A stretch of DNA of 64,000 nucleotides from an uncultured Alphaproteobacteria bacterium (lineage in GTDB: Bacteria > Pseudomonadota > Alphaproteobacteria > Rhodobacterales > Rhodobacteraceae): assembly GCA_902533625.1 (NCBI GenBank), contig CACAMI010000002.1:62001-126000 (forward strand). The letters run 5' to 3'. Positions 43,189 to 51,860 of the stretch are shown here, in pieces. A model generated the notes under the pieces. It made no database searches. It was not told where the DNA came from and saw only the letters and a program-made list of their open reading frames with translations. The translations under genes and the position numbers were made by a program. The stretch's first letter is position 1. Each line of letters starts with the position of its first letter.

Positions 43189-44643
43189 ATGTTAAGAACA
43201 TCTCGTGAACGCAGTGTTAAGATAGTGGCCACACTAGGGCCAGCATCAGATAGCGCTAAAACAATAAGAGAATTATTTATAGCTGGGGCTGATGTGTTTA
43301 GACTGAACCTCAGTCACGGAAACCACTCCGAATTAAAGGAAAGGTATCAAATAATTCGTGAATTAGAGAAGGAATTAGGCCGTCCAATAGGAATTTTGGC
43401 TGATCTACAGGGACCTAAGCTGCGTTGCGGGGATTTTGAAAGTGGTGATGAAGAGCTTGTTGAAGGTAGCAATTTTATATTTGATCTAGAAGAAAAGCTC
43501 GGCAATAAGAAACGTGTCATGCTTCCCCATCAAGAAATTTTTGAAGTCTTAAAAGTTGGGTCAGTAATTTTAGTTGATGATGGTAAAATAAAATTAGAGG
43601 TTATTGAAGCGGCTAGAGATCAAATTAATACAAAGGTTTTGGTTGGCGGAAAAATTTCTAATAAAAAGGGAGTGAACATTCCTGACGTGATTTTGCCCTT
43701 TTCTGCCTTATCAACTAAAGATAGAAAAGACTTAGAATACGTGTGCAATCTTGGGGTTGATTGGATAGGGCTATCGTTTGTTCAAAGATTCGAAGATATT
43801 CTAGAGGCAAAAAAATTAATTAAAGGACGAGCTTCAATTCTGGCAAAAATAGAAAAGCCAGCAGCAGTTGAAACTTTTGATAAAATTCTTCAGGAAGCAG
43901 ATGCTATAATGGTTGCTAGGGGTGATTTAGGAGTTGAGTTACCAATTTATTCATTACCACCGATCCAAAAGAAGTTAATTAAACTTTGTCGGACAGCAGG
44001 AAAGCCAGTAGTTGTGGCAACGCAAATGCTTGAAAGTATGATAGAATCACCGTCTCCAACTAGAGCGGAAGTTTCAGATGTCGCGCAGGCTATTTATGAA
44101 GGTGCTGATGCAGTAATGTTATCAGCAGAATCAGCTGCTGGTAAGCACCCTATAAAGGCAGTAGAGATGATGAACAGCGTAGCAGTTGAGATTGAGAATG
44201 ATGATAGTTTTAGGCAAATTATAGAGACTTCTAGACCTATTATGGGTACGGATACTTCTAACGCAATTACTGTGGCTGCAAGAGAAGTTTCAGAAAGAAC
44301 GGATGTAAAAGCTATCTGCTGTTTTACCCATAGTGGAACAACAGCTATATTAACATCCCGTGAGAGGCCTAAGATACCCATAATTGCCTTAACTCCAGAA
44401 CTGAGTATTGCTAGGAAATTAGCTTTAAACTGGGGCTTGCATTGTATTGTTACTGAGAAAGTAGATCGCTTTAAACAGGCGGTTATAAAAGCTGTCAGGG
44501 CTGCAAAAAATGAAGGCTTTGCCTCATTAGATGACAAGATAATTATAACAGCTGGTGTTCCATTTAATATTCAAGGCACTACAAATATACTTAGGGTAGC
44601 ACCTGTAAATGAGAGTTTAATTCATGCTGGAGAGATAGAATAA
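43189..44643 (+). CDS. pyk: Pyruvate kinase
   Basis: A 484-residue glycolytic enzyme making pyruvate and ATP from phosphoenolpyruvate. SVKIVATLGPAS opens the barrel, FRLNLSHGNH near 37-46 and ILAKIEKPAAVE near 222 carry the catalytic Lys, MVARGDLGVE near 242 the metal site, and AQMLESMI...PTRAEVSDVA the signature. The C-terminal allosteric domain is present. It is divergent from the DUF1244 gene; the 175-bp spacer has no gene and no promoter I can name. Confidence 0.98.
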   Translation: MLRTSRERSVKIVATLGPASDSAKTIRELFIAGADVFRLNLSHGNHSELKERYQIIRELEKELGRPIGILADLQGPKLRCGDFESGDEELVEGSNFIFDLEEKLGNKKRVMLPHQEIFEVLKVGSVILVDDGKIKLEVIEAARDQINTKVLVGGKISNKKGVNIPDVILPFSALSTKDRKDLEYVCNLGVDWIGLSFVQRFEDILEAKKLIKGRASILAKIEKPAAVETFDKILQEADAIMVARGDLGVELPIYSLPPIQKKLIKLCRTAGKPVVVATQMLESMIESPSPTRAEVSDVAQAIYEGADAVMLSAESAAGKHPIKAVEMMNSVAVEIENDDSFRQIIETSRPIMGTDTSNAITVAAREVSERTDVKAICCFTHSGTTAILTSRERPKIPIIALTPELSIARKLALNWGLHCIVTEKVDRFKQAVIKAVRAAKNEGFASLDDKIIITAGVPFNIQGTTNILRVAPVNESLIHAGEIE

Positions 44644-44679
44644 AATAACTTTTACTTTAAGGTATTAATTAACTAGCTC

Positions 44680-44708
44680 TTGCAAAAAGAACAAAGTGGG
44701 CGTATACG
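44680..44708 (+). promoter_or_regulatory. Candidate promoter of rpmI-rplT-pheST
   Basis: TTGCAA (44680-44685) and TATACG (44703-44708) are separated by 17 bases, each matching the consensus at four of six positions. A perfect 10-bp palindrome, GCGTATACGC (44700-44709), covers the -10 box and might be an operator. The distance to rpmI is about 70 bp. Confidence 0.35.
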
Positions 44709-44779
44709 CATATCCTAAATCTGTGCCGGCCTAAAAAGGGCTGCCGTGTATAGAGTAATGTGTTAATTAGGAGAGTGAA

Positions 44780-44980
44780 ATGCCCAAGATGAAGACAAAG
44801 TCCGGAGCTAAGAAAAGATTCAAAGTAACGGCGACAGGGCGTGTTAAAGCGGCACAAGCTGGCAAGAGACACGGCATGATAAAAAGGTCCAGTAAATTTA
44901 TTAGAAACGCGAGGGGCACCAGTACTCTTTCAAAGGCCGATGAGAGTATTGTAAAAACTTATATGCCCTATTCCCGATAG
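44780..44980 (+). CDS. rpmI: 50S ribosomal protein L35
   Basis: A 66-residue basic ribosomal protein. [31 protein letters not shown] is the unmistakable L35 N-terminus. An AGGAGAG ribosome-binding site precedes the ATG. It is followed 17 bp later by rplT, as in nearly all bacteria; infC, often upstream, is not present here. Confidence 0.98.
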   Translation: MPKMKTKSGAKKRFKVTATGRVKAAQAGKRHGMIKRSSKFIRNARGTSTLSKADESIVKTYMPYSR

Positions 44981-44997
44981 CAGTTAGGTAGAAGTCA

Positions 44998-45360
44998 ATG
45001 TCTAGAGTAAAATCCGGCGTAGTAACACATGCACGACATCGTAAAATAGTTAAGGCAGCTAAGGGCCACTATGGGGCAAGGAGTAGAAATTTTAGGACAG
45101 CTACTCAGTCAGTAGATAAGGCCATGCAGTATGCAACGCGTGATCGTAAAAATAGAAAAAGGACTTTTAGAGCTTTGTGGATTCAAAGAATAAATGCTGG
45201 AGTTCGGCTTGTTGATCAAAGCTTAACCTATTCAAAGTTTATTCATGGGTTGTCAAAAAGTGGAATTGAAGTGGATAGAAAAGTGCTTGCAGATCTAGCT
45301 GTTAATGAGCCAGAAGCTTTTAAATCAATAGTTGATCAAGCAAAGGCAGCGGTTACATAA
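44998..45360 (+). CDS. rplT: 50S ribosomal protein L20
   Basis: A 120-residue protein that binds 23S rRNA early in 50S assembly. It begins [29 protein letters not shown] and continues through [14 protein letters not shown], both characteristic. In many bacteria L20 represses its own operon through the mRNA leader; I see no proven structure of that kind here. Confidence 0.99.
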   Translation: MSRVKSGVVTHARHRKIVKAAKGHYGARSRNFRTATQSVDKAMQYATRDRKNRKRTFRALWIQRINAGVRLVDQSLTYSKFIHGLSKSGIEVDRKVLADLAVNEPEAFKSIVDQAKAAVT

Positions 45361-45416
45361 GTATTTTTCTTCTAGCTCACAATAAGAAAAGAACTTTCAT
45401 TTTGAATTTTTGAGTC

Positions 45417-46526
45417 ATGACAGATGAAATATCAAAACTAAAGGGCGATGCTCTCTTAAGAATTAGAGATGCCCAAGACGAATCTCAACTTGAAGAGCTA
45501 AGAATAGTTTTTCTAGGCAAAAAAGGCTCTGTTTCCCTGAAGATGCGCAGTTTAGGAAAAATGAGCAATGATGATAAAGCAAAATTAGGTCCAGTTTTAA
45601 ATGCATTAAAGAATGATATAAATCAGTCAATTTCAGAGAAAAAAAGAGAACTTCGTAAGCAGTCTATTGATGAAAGGCTTAAGGGAGAATGGATTGATGT
45701 TACTCAGCCATCAAAAGAAAGGAAGTGGGGAACCATTCATCCTGTTAGCCAAGTTACAGATGAAGTTGTGGCCATATTTTCTAGTCTAGGGTTTTCAGTT
45801 GCTGAAGGTCCTCAAATTGAGAGTGATTGGTATAATTTTGATGCTTTAAATATACCGCCAGAGCATCCTGCCAGACAAGAATTTGATACTTTTTATATAG
45901 CTGGAGAACAGAAGAGTGATAGGGCTTCAAATGTTTTAAGGACCCATACAAGTCCTGTGCAAATTAGGTACATGGAATCTAACCAAATGCCCTGTAGGAT
46001 AATTGCACCAGGCAGAGTGTATAGATCTGATTATGACCAAACTCATACACCTATGTTCCATCAAGTGGAAGGGCTTGCTATAGACAAAAATATAACAATG
46101 GCTAATTTGAAGTGGGTACTAGAAGAATTTTGCAAGGCGTTTTTTGAGTTGGAGAAGGTGGAACTTAGGTTCCGTTCCAGTCACTTTCCTTTTACCGAGC
46201 CAAGTGCAGAGGTCGATATAAAATGTTCTTGGGATGATGGTAAGCTTAAAGTTGGAGAGGGCAGTGATTGGTTGGAAATACTTGGCTCTGGGATGGTTCA
46301 TCCAAAGGTTTTAGAGGCCTCTGGGGTAGATTCAACAGAATATCAGGGGTTTGCATTTGGTATGGGAATAGACCGAATTGCCATGTTAAAATATGGAATG
46401 CCTGATCTAAGGTCGTTTTTTGACAATGATTTACGTTGGCTTCATCACTACGGGTTTAGTACGATTGATGTTCCCGGACTTCATTCGGGAATAAGTGAGA
46501 CTGCAATAAAATCAACTGAAATTTAA
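45417..46526 (+). CDS. pheS: Phenylalanine--tRNA ligase alpha subunit
   Basis: The 369-residue catalytic subunit of the alpha2-beta2 enzyme. An N-terminal coiled coil (about 1-90) is followed by the class II core with [24 protein letters not shown] (motif 2) and [16 protein letters not shown] (motif 3). Length is slightly above the usual 340-350. It lies 56 bp after rplT and 15 bp before pheT, forming the usual operon. Confidence 0.98.
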   Translation: MTDEISKLKGDALLRIRDAQDESQLEELRIVFLGKKGSVSLKMRSLGKMSNDDKAKLGPVLNALKNDINQSISEKKRELRKQSIDERLKGEWIDVTQPSKERKWGTIHPVSQVTDEVVAIFSSLGFSVAEGPQIESDWYNFDALNIPPEHPARQEFDTFYIAGEQKSDRASNVLRTHTSPVQIRYMESNQMPCRIIAPGRVYRSDYDQTHTPMFHQVEGLAIDKNITMANLKWVLEEFCKAFFELEKVELRFRSSHFPFTEPSAEVDIKCSWDDGKLKVGEGSDWLEILGSGMVHPKVLEASGVDSTEYQGFAFGMGIDRIAMLKYGMPDLRSFFDNDLRWLHHYGFSTIDVPGLHSGISETAIKSTEI

Positions 46527-46541
46527 AAGGTATGTATTTCA

Positions 46542-48953
46542 ATGAAGTTTTCTATTGGCTGGCTTAAAGACCATCTTGAAACAAATGCTAGTGTTGGTGA
46601 GATTGCTGATGCCCTGACTGATTTAGGACTGGAGGTTGAATCAATTAGCGATCTTTCAGAGACACTCAAGCATTTCAAGGTAGGAGAAATCTTGTCAGCT
46701 GAAAAACACCCTCAAGCAGATAAGTTGAAGATTTGTCTGGTGGCAACTTCCGAAGGTGATAGGAAGATCATTTGTGGAGCTCCTAATGCCAGGCCTGGAA
46801 TAAAAGTAGTAGTTGCTCAGCCAGGCGACTATATTCCAGGATTAGATACAAAAATAAAAGTAGGGAAAATTCGTGGCGTAGAGAGTTTTGGGATGATGTG
46901 TTCTGAGAAGGAACTTCAGATTTCAGATGAACATGAAGGTATAATCGAAATTCATGGTGAAGCTAAGGTCGGTCAGTATTATACAGAGCTCACAGATATT
47001 AAAGATCCAATAATTCAGATCTCAATAACACCCAATAGACCTGATGCTCTTGGTGTCAGAGGTATAGCCAGAGATCTTCAGGCAAAGGGAATAGGATCTA
47101 TTATTCATCAAGACATTAAGCCAGTTATTGGAACATTTGACAGTCCAATTAAGGTGACATTAAATTCAAATGTTTCCAAAAAGGATTGTCCTTTATTTAT
47201 TGGCAGATATTTCAGGAATGTTCACAATGGCTCTTCTCCTAAATGGCTGCAGGATAGATTAAGAGCTATTGGTTTGAGACCAATTTCCACATTAGTAGAT
47301 ATTACAAATTATCTCACTTATGACCAAAATAGACCTCTTCATGTATTTGATGCAAATAAAGTTAAAGGAAACTTGGAGGTAAGGAAAGCTCGAGAAAATG
47401 AGAAGATAATTGCTTTAGATGAAAAGGAATATGTTCTTGACCCAACTATGACAGTTATTTCAGATGATGAAGGTGTTGAATCAATTGGAGGAATCATGGG
47501 TGCCATGAACTCTGGATGCACCTATGAAACTACCAATGTTTTCGTGGAGGCTGCATATTTTAATACTATAGCTACAGCTAAAACTGGACGGCGATTAAGG
47601 ATTGAATCTGATGCCAGATATAGATTTGAAAGAGGTATTGATCCGGAGTTTACGGAGACAGGTATGGAGTTGGCTACAAAGCTTATACTGGAGTATTGTG
47701 GTGGTGAGGCTTCAAATCTGATTATTTCCGGTGCTCCACCCAATAGACCTCCCGGTATTAGCTTGGACCCTGAGAAATTAAATTCAGTTGTAGGTATGAC
47801 TGTGTCTTCGCGGGAGCAGTGCAGAATCTTAAACGATCTGGGGTTTAAAGTTTCTGGAGATTCACCTTATGAAGTCAGCATTCCTAGCTGGAGGCCAGAC
47901 ATAATGGGTGATATTGATCTTCTTGAGGAGATATCTCGAGTGATATCACTAAGAAATTTAGAAGGGAAACCATTTAAAAAAAATGACTTTGGAGTACCTA
48001 AACCCATTTTGACAAAAATGCAGCGGAGGGTTTCAAAGTTGCGTCGAGCTTTTACTATGGAAGGCTATGACGAATGTATAACTTATAGTTTTCTTGATAA
48101 GACTAGTGCTGAGCTTTTTAGAGAAGGGAAGGCACAAGCTTTTATTTCGAATCCTATAAGTTCGGAAATGACTGATATGAGGCCTTCGATTATTCCTGGT
48201 CTTCTAATGGCAGCAAGTAAGAACCAAGATAGAGGAATTTTTGACCTTCGCTTATTTGAAATTGGTAGTAGCTTCAATGGAAATTTGCCTGGCGACGAAT
48301 TCTTAGAGGCTTCCGGTCTAATTATAGGTAATATTTTTGGAAGAAACGCGTATGAGCCTTTGCGCATAGTTGATTTCTTTGATGTCAAAGGCCATTTACT
48401 ACATGTTTTGGATAAGCTTAATGCTCCAATTAATAGGTTGAGCTTTAAGAGAAACGCTCCCAGCTATTATCATCCTCAGCGTTCTGCAATTATTAAGTTG
48501 GGGCCAAAAATAAGAATTGGAGAAATAGGGGAAATTCATCCCAGTATTTTAGAGAGTTTTGGCTTAAAAGGCTCTGCACACGCATTTACTATTTTTCCTG
48601 AAAATATTCCTTTCCAGGGATCTAATTCTTCAGCCAGGCAAGCCATGAAAATATCTGATTTACCATCTTCTAACCGAGATTTTGCCTTTATAGTAGATGA
48701 AAAAATACAAGTTGATGCAGTGATAGCTGCAATATATTCTGTTGATAAAAAGCTGATTGAGGAAGTTTCTCTTTTTGATGTATTTGAAGGGAGAAAAGCC
48801 CATGAGCAATTTGGAAACGGTAAGAAATCAATTGCCTTTTCAGTAAAGCTACAACCGATGTTACAAACTCTTAAAGATTCTGATATCGAAGAATTATCGA
48901 CAAAAGTAATAAAGACAGTTGAAGAAAAAACGGGTGGAAGTCTTCGGAGCTGA
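46542..48953 (+). CDS. pheT: Phenylalanine--tRNA ligase beta subunit
   Basis: The 803-residue beta subunit: an N-terminal tRNA-binding EMAP domain (VGEILSAEKHPQADKLKICLV near 45-65), the B3/B4 domain with editing activity that removes tyrosine (about 210-390), the B5 domain, and the C-terminal ferredoxin-fold anticodon-binding domain (SDLPSSNRDFAFIVDE near 706). Length fits the family. Confidence 0.98.
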   Translation: MKFSIGWLKDHLETNASVGEIADALTDLGLEVESISDLSETLKHFKVGEILSAEKHPQADKLKICLVATSEGDRKIICGAPNARPGIKVVVAQPGDYIPGLDTKIKVGKIRGVESFGMMCSEKELQISDEHEGIIEIHGEAKVGQYYTELTDIKDPIIQISITPNRPDALGVRGIARDLQAKGIGSIIHQDIKPVIGTFDSPIKVTLNSNVSKKDCPLFIGRYFRNVHNGSSPKWLQDRLRAIGLRPISTLVDITNYLTYDQNRPLHVFDANKVKGNLEVRKARENEKIIALDEKEYVLDPTMTVISDDEGVESIGGIMGAMNSGCTYETTNVFVEAAYFNTIATAKTGRRLRIESDARYRFERGIDPEFTETGMELATKLILEYCGGEASNLIISGAPPNRPPGISLDPEKLNSVVGMTVSSREQCRILNDLGFKVSGDSPYEVSIPSWRPDIMGDIDLLEEISRVISLRNLEGKPFKKNDFGVPKPILTKMQRRVSKLRRAFTMEGYDECITYSFLDKTSAELFREGKAQAFISNPISSEMTDMRPSIIPGLLMAASKNQDRGIFDLRLFEIGSSFNGNLPGDEFLEASGLIIGNIFGRNAYEPLRIVDFFDVKGHLLHVLDKLNAPINRLSFKRNAPSYYHPQRSAIIKLGPKIRIGEIGEIHPSILESFGLKGSAHAFTIFPENIPFQGSNSSARQAMKISDLPSSNRDFAFIVDEKIQVDAVIAAIYSVDKKLIEEVSLFDVFEGRKAHEQFGNGKKSIAFSVKLQPMLQTLKDSDIEELSTKVIKTVEEKTGGSLRS

Positions 48954-49002
48954 ATTGCCCATAAAAAAAGTAGCAAAAAAAATTTTAAAATAGGAAAGAA
49001 AT

Positions 49003-49377
49003 ATGGATAAGAGCTTATTTGAAAAGGGGTTAAAAATAAGGAAAAGGGTTCTAGGGTCTGATTATGTAGAGAAGAATATAAACGAAGATGATGAGTTTAC
49101 GTTTCCTTTTCAAGAAGCTATGACTTCTTGGTGCTGGGGTTTTGGTTGGGGAGATAATTCCATCGATCTCAAAACGCGATCTATGATGAATTTGGCAATG
49201 ATTGGGGCATTGGGCAAAATGAATGAGTGGAGGACTCATTGTCGAGCAGCAATTAATAACGGAGTTACAAGGGAAGAGCTGCGTGCCATAATTCATGTGG
49301 TGGGAATTTATTGTGGTGTTCCGCAAGCAATCGAATGCTTTAGAGCTGCAAAAGAAATTTTAAGTGAGTTTGATTAA
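49003..49377 (+). CDS. Carboxymuconolactone decarboxylase family protein
   Basis: A 124-residue helical protein of the CMD/AhpD superfamily. WGWGDNSIDLKTRSMMNLAMIGALGKMNEWRTH and ELRAIIHVVGIYCGVPQAIEC match the CMD core. The CxxC of peroxidase-type AhpD is absent: only YCGVP remains, as in PcaC-like members. No aromatic-degradation genes are nearby, so a decarboxylase role is not supported by context. It follows pheT by 49 bp and converges with ald. Confidence 0.88.
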   Translation: MDKSLFEKGLKIRKRVLGSDYVEKNINEDDEFTFPFQEAMTSWCWGFGWGDNSIDLKTRSMMNLAMIGALGKMNEWRTHCRAAINNGVTREELRAIIHVVGIYCGVPQAIECFRAAKEILSEFD

Positions 49378-49407
49378 GTTAATCCATCTTAAAGAGAATC
49401 AGAAAAG

Positions 49408-50529
49408 CTATTCATTATGAATAAGCTCATCTGGTGAATAGTATTTTTCGCCTAATGACGAAGCAACTGCTTCATACGCAATTTTTCCTTTGTGAACATT
49501 TAAACCGTTCTTCAGATGAGGGTTGTCCAGGCATGCTTTTGCCCAACCTTTCTCAGCAATTTGCATAATAAAAGGCATTGTAGCATTATTTAATGCCATT
49601 GTAGAAGTTCTTGCTACCGCTCCAGGCATGTTAGCAACACAATAATGTACTATTCCATCAACTTCATAAATTGGGTCGTCATGGGTTGTGGGTTTTGAAG
49701 TTTCAAAGCAACCACCTTGATCAATGGCTACGTCCACTAAAACAGCTCCTTTTTTCATTCTTGAGAGTTGACTGCGCTCAATAAGCTTTGGGGCTTTAGC
49801 TCCTGGAATTAGAACAGCTCCAATAATCATATCTGCTTGCCTTGAAAGTTCATTGATGGTCTCAATTGATGAATAGGCTGTTTTGATATGAGGCCCAAAA
49901 CAATCGTCTATTTCCTTCATTCTTTCTATAGATCTATCCAAAATTGTAACATTTGCTCCCATTCCACAAGCCACTCGGGCAGAGTTTGTACCAACAACAC
50001 CTCCTCCTATTACTAAGATATTAGCTGGAAGGACACCTGGGACACCACCCATTAATACTCCCCTGCCGCCATTTGCTTTTTGTAATGTCCATGATCCTAC
50101 CTGAGGGGCTAACTTTCCAGCCACTTCAGACATTGGAGCTAACAAAGGAAGCCCCCCACGGCCATCTGTAACGGTTTCATAGGCAATTGCCGTCACCTTA
50201 CTATCTATTAGTTCCTTAGACTGCACAGGATCGGGCGCTAGATGTAAATAAGTAAAAAGTATTTGGTCAGATTTTAGAAGTTTTCTCTCCTCCGCTTGAG
50301 GTTCTTTAACTTTTATAATCATTTCAGAATTTGAAAAAACCTTTGATGCATTAGATAGAATTTGAGCACCCGCAGATTCATATTCGCTATCTAGGAACCC
50401 AGAGCCAATGCCAGAACTTTCCTGAATGAAAACTGAATGGCCCAGTTTAGTTAGCTCTTTAACTGTAGCTGGGATTAACCCAACCCTATATTCTTGATTT
50501 TTAATCTCTTTTGGGCACCCTATTTTCAT
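49408..50529 (-). CDS. ald: Alanine dehydrogenase
   Basis: About 373 residues; NAD-linked interconversion of L-alanine and pyruvate plus ammonia. It begins MKIGCPKEIKNQEYRVGLIP, has the substrate-binding KVKEPQAEE near 72 and the NAD-binding VIGGGVVGTNSARVACGMGA near 169. The frame is open to 50583, but ATG 50529 has a GAGGAT site five bases upstream and matches the family start. It is divergent from an Lrp-type regulator, a common pairing in which the regulator responds to alanine. Confidence 0.97.
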   Translation of the reverse strand: MKIGCPKEIKNQEYRVGLIPATVKELTKLGHSVFIQESSGIGSGFLDSEYESAGAQILSNASKVFSNSEMIIKVKEPQAEERKLLKSDQILFTYLHLAPDPVQSKELIDSKVTAIAYETVTDGRGGLPLLAPMSEVAGKLAPQVGSWTLQKANGGRGVLMGGVPGVLPANILVIGGGVVGTNSARVACGMGANVTILDRSIERMKEIDDCFGPHIKTAYSSIETINELSRQADMIIGAVLIPGAKAPKLIERSQLSRMKKGAVLVDVAIDQGGCFETSKPTTHDDPIYEVDGIVHYCVANMPGAVARTSTMALNNATMPFIMQIAEKGWAKACLDNPHLKNGLNVHKGKIAYEAVASSLGEKYYSPDELIHNE

Positions 50530-50621
50530 TTTATCCTCAGTGTTATATTTATAATATGGTCGAGATTTTATACGATAAATCAAAGAATTTTCTTCCTCAT
50601 ATTAACGTTATTTGCTATTTA

Positions 50622-50638
50622 TTCGAATTATCTTCGAA
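50622..50638. promoter_or_regulatory. Paired TTCGAA sites between ald and the lrp-like gene
   Basis: Two TTCGAA hexamers (50622-50627 and 50633-50638) have start points 11 bp apart, one helical turn, in the 135-bp divergent spacer. Each is palindromic, so the pair is both a direct and an inverted repeat. Lrp-family octamers often bind several in-phase sites, so this is a candidate operator. Confidence 0.4.
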
Positions 50639-50664
50639 ATATTTATGAAAATGAGAAATTTATT

Positions 50665-51126
50665 ATGGAAAAAATTGACACAATAGATCGACGGTTATTG
50701 AGGATTCTTCAAAAAAACGGAAGAATCTCTAATTCTGACTTGTCGGATGCTGTTGCATTGTCACCTTCAGCCTGTCATAGAAGACTTAAGAGGCTGTCTG
50801 ATGAAGGGGTTATCAAATCCTTTTGCGCTATGATAGAACCAAGTGCCATAGCCATAAGATCCACTATATTTGTTGAAATCACTCTTTCTAAGCAAAGCAG
50901 TGAAGAATTAGATATATTCGAAAAAGAGGTAAAGAAGATTGATGAAGTTCTTGAATGTCATTTAATGGCTGGTTCAGCGGATTATTTATTAAAAATAGTT
51001 GCTAGTGATAGCGATGATTTTGAAAGGATTCACCGAAATTTTCTCTCCAAACTTCCAGGAATTGCAAATATGAAATCAAATTTCGCCCTTAGGACCGTTT
51101 TTAAGACTACGGCTTTACCAATATAG
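50665..51126 (+). CDS. Lrp/AsnC-family transcriptional regulator
   Basis: About 153 residues. The N-terminal winged helix-turn-helix reads IDTIDRRLLRILQKNGRISNSDLSDAVALSPSACHRRLKRL and the C-terminal RAM ligand-binding domain includes VLECHLMAGSADYLLKIV near 98. The frame is open back to 50494, but that part encodes a hydrophobic peptide unlike Lrp proteins; the ATG at 50665 fits the family. It is divergent from ald and probably regulates it in response to alanine; that is inference. Confidence 0.93.
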   Translation: MEKIDTIDRRLLRILQKNGRISNSDLSDAVALSPSACHRRLKRLSDEGVIKSFCAMIEPSAIAIRSTIFVEITLSKQSSEELDIFEKEVKKIDEVLECHLMAGSADYLLKIVASDSDDFERIHRNFLSKLPGIANMKSNFALRTVFKTTALPI

Positions 51127-51140
51127 AAAGGTGACCTTTT
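51127..51140. terminator. Short hairpin at the convergent lrp/greA ends
   Basis: AAAGG and CCTTT form a five-base stem around a TGA loop, followed by only two further T residues. It lies exactly between two convergent stop codons. The stem is short, so the call is weak. Confidence 0.3.
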
Positions 51141-51149
51141 AGCGAAAAA

Positions 51150-51620
51150 TTAAACAAATTTTACTTCCAGGATTTCATAAGACTTTGTGCCTCCTGGTGT
51201 TTTCACTTCAACTCCGTCACCAGGTTCTTTGCCAATCAAAGCTCTAGCTAAAGGTGCCTGCATGTTCAACAAGTTTTGCTCTATATTAGCTTCTGGCTCC
51301 CCAACAATTTGAAATACTTTTTCATCTTCAGTATCTTCATCAATGAGGCGAACTGTGGCTCCAAACTTAATTGATCCTGATAGAGTTTTTGGATCAATAA
51401 CATTAGCTCTTGATATTACAGCCTCTAAATCCTTAATCCTACCTTCTATATGACTTTGACTTTCCCGAGCCGCGTGGTACTCGGCGTTTTCGGAAAGGTC
51501 ACCATGTTCTCTTGCTTCAGCAATAGCACGTATAACAGCCGGACGCTCTTTGCTTTTCAGCCTTTTCAACTCGTCGTCTAGTTTATCAAAACCCTGCTGC
51601 GTAAGGGGTATTTTTTCCAT
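51150..51620 (-). CDS. greA: Transcription elongation factor GreA
   Basis: A 156-residue factor that rescues backtracked RNA polymerase by stimulating transcript cleavage. The N-terminal coiled coil is clear (LTQQGFDKLDDELKRLK, then IAEAREHGDLSENAEYHAARE with the acidic tip), and the C-terminal FKBP-like domain ends SPLARALIGK-type PLARALIGKEPGDGVEV. Length is normal. Confidence 0.98.
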   Translation of the reverse strand: MEKIPLTQQGFDKLDDELKRLKSKERPAVIRAIAEAREHGDLSENAEYHAARESQSHIEGRIKDLEAVISRANVIDPKTLSGSIKFGATVRLIDEDTEDEKVFQIVGEPEANIEQNLLNMQAPLARALIGKEPGDGVEVKTPGGTKSYEILEVKFV

Positions 51621-51860
51621 TAAATTGGCCTCAATATTCTTTAGGTCATAAAGACATTAAAAAGCATTCGATATTTTATCAAGTCATTTAAGTTGCCTAG
51701 TTTGTAACCTATTTTAATGCTTCTATAAATAATAAACTATCAAACTTATCTAAATGTTGCAGTTATCTAAGTTATTTAGTATTTATTTCTCTCATATTTG
51801 TTAAGAATATGCTTGCTAACAATTATGTAACTTTTAGTTATTTCATGGGAGATTGGTTTT

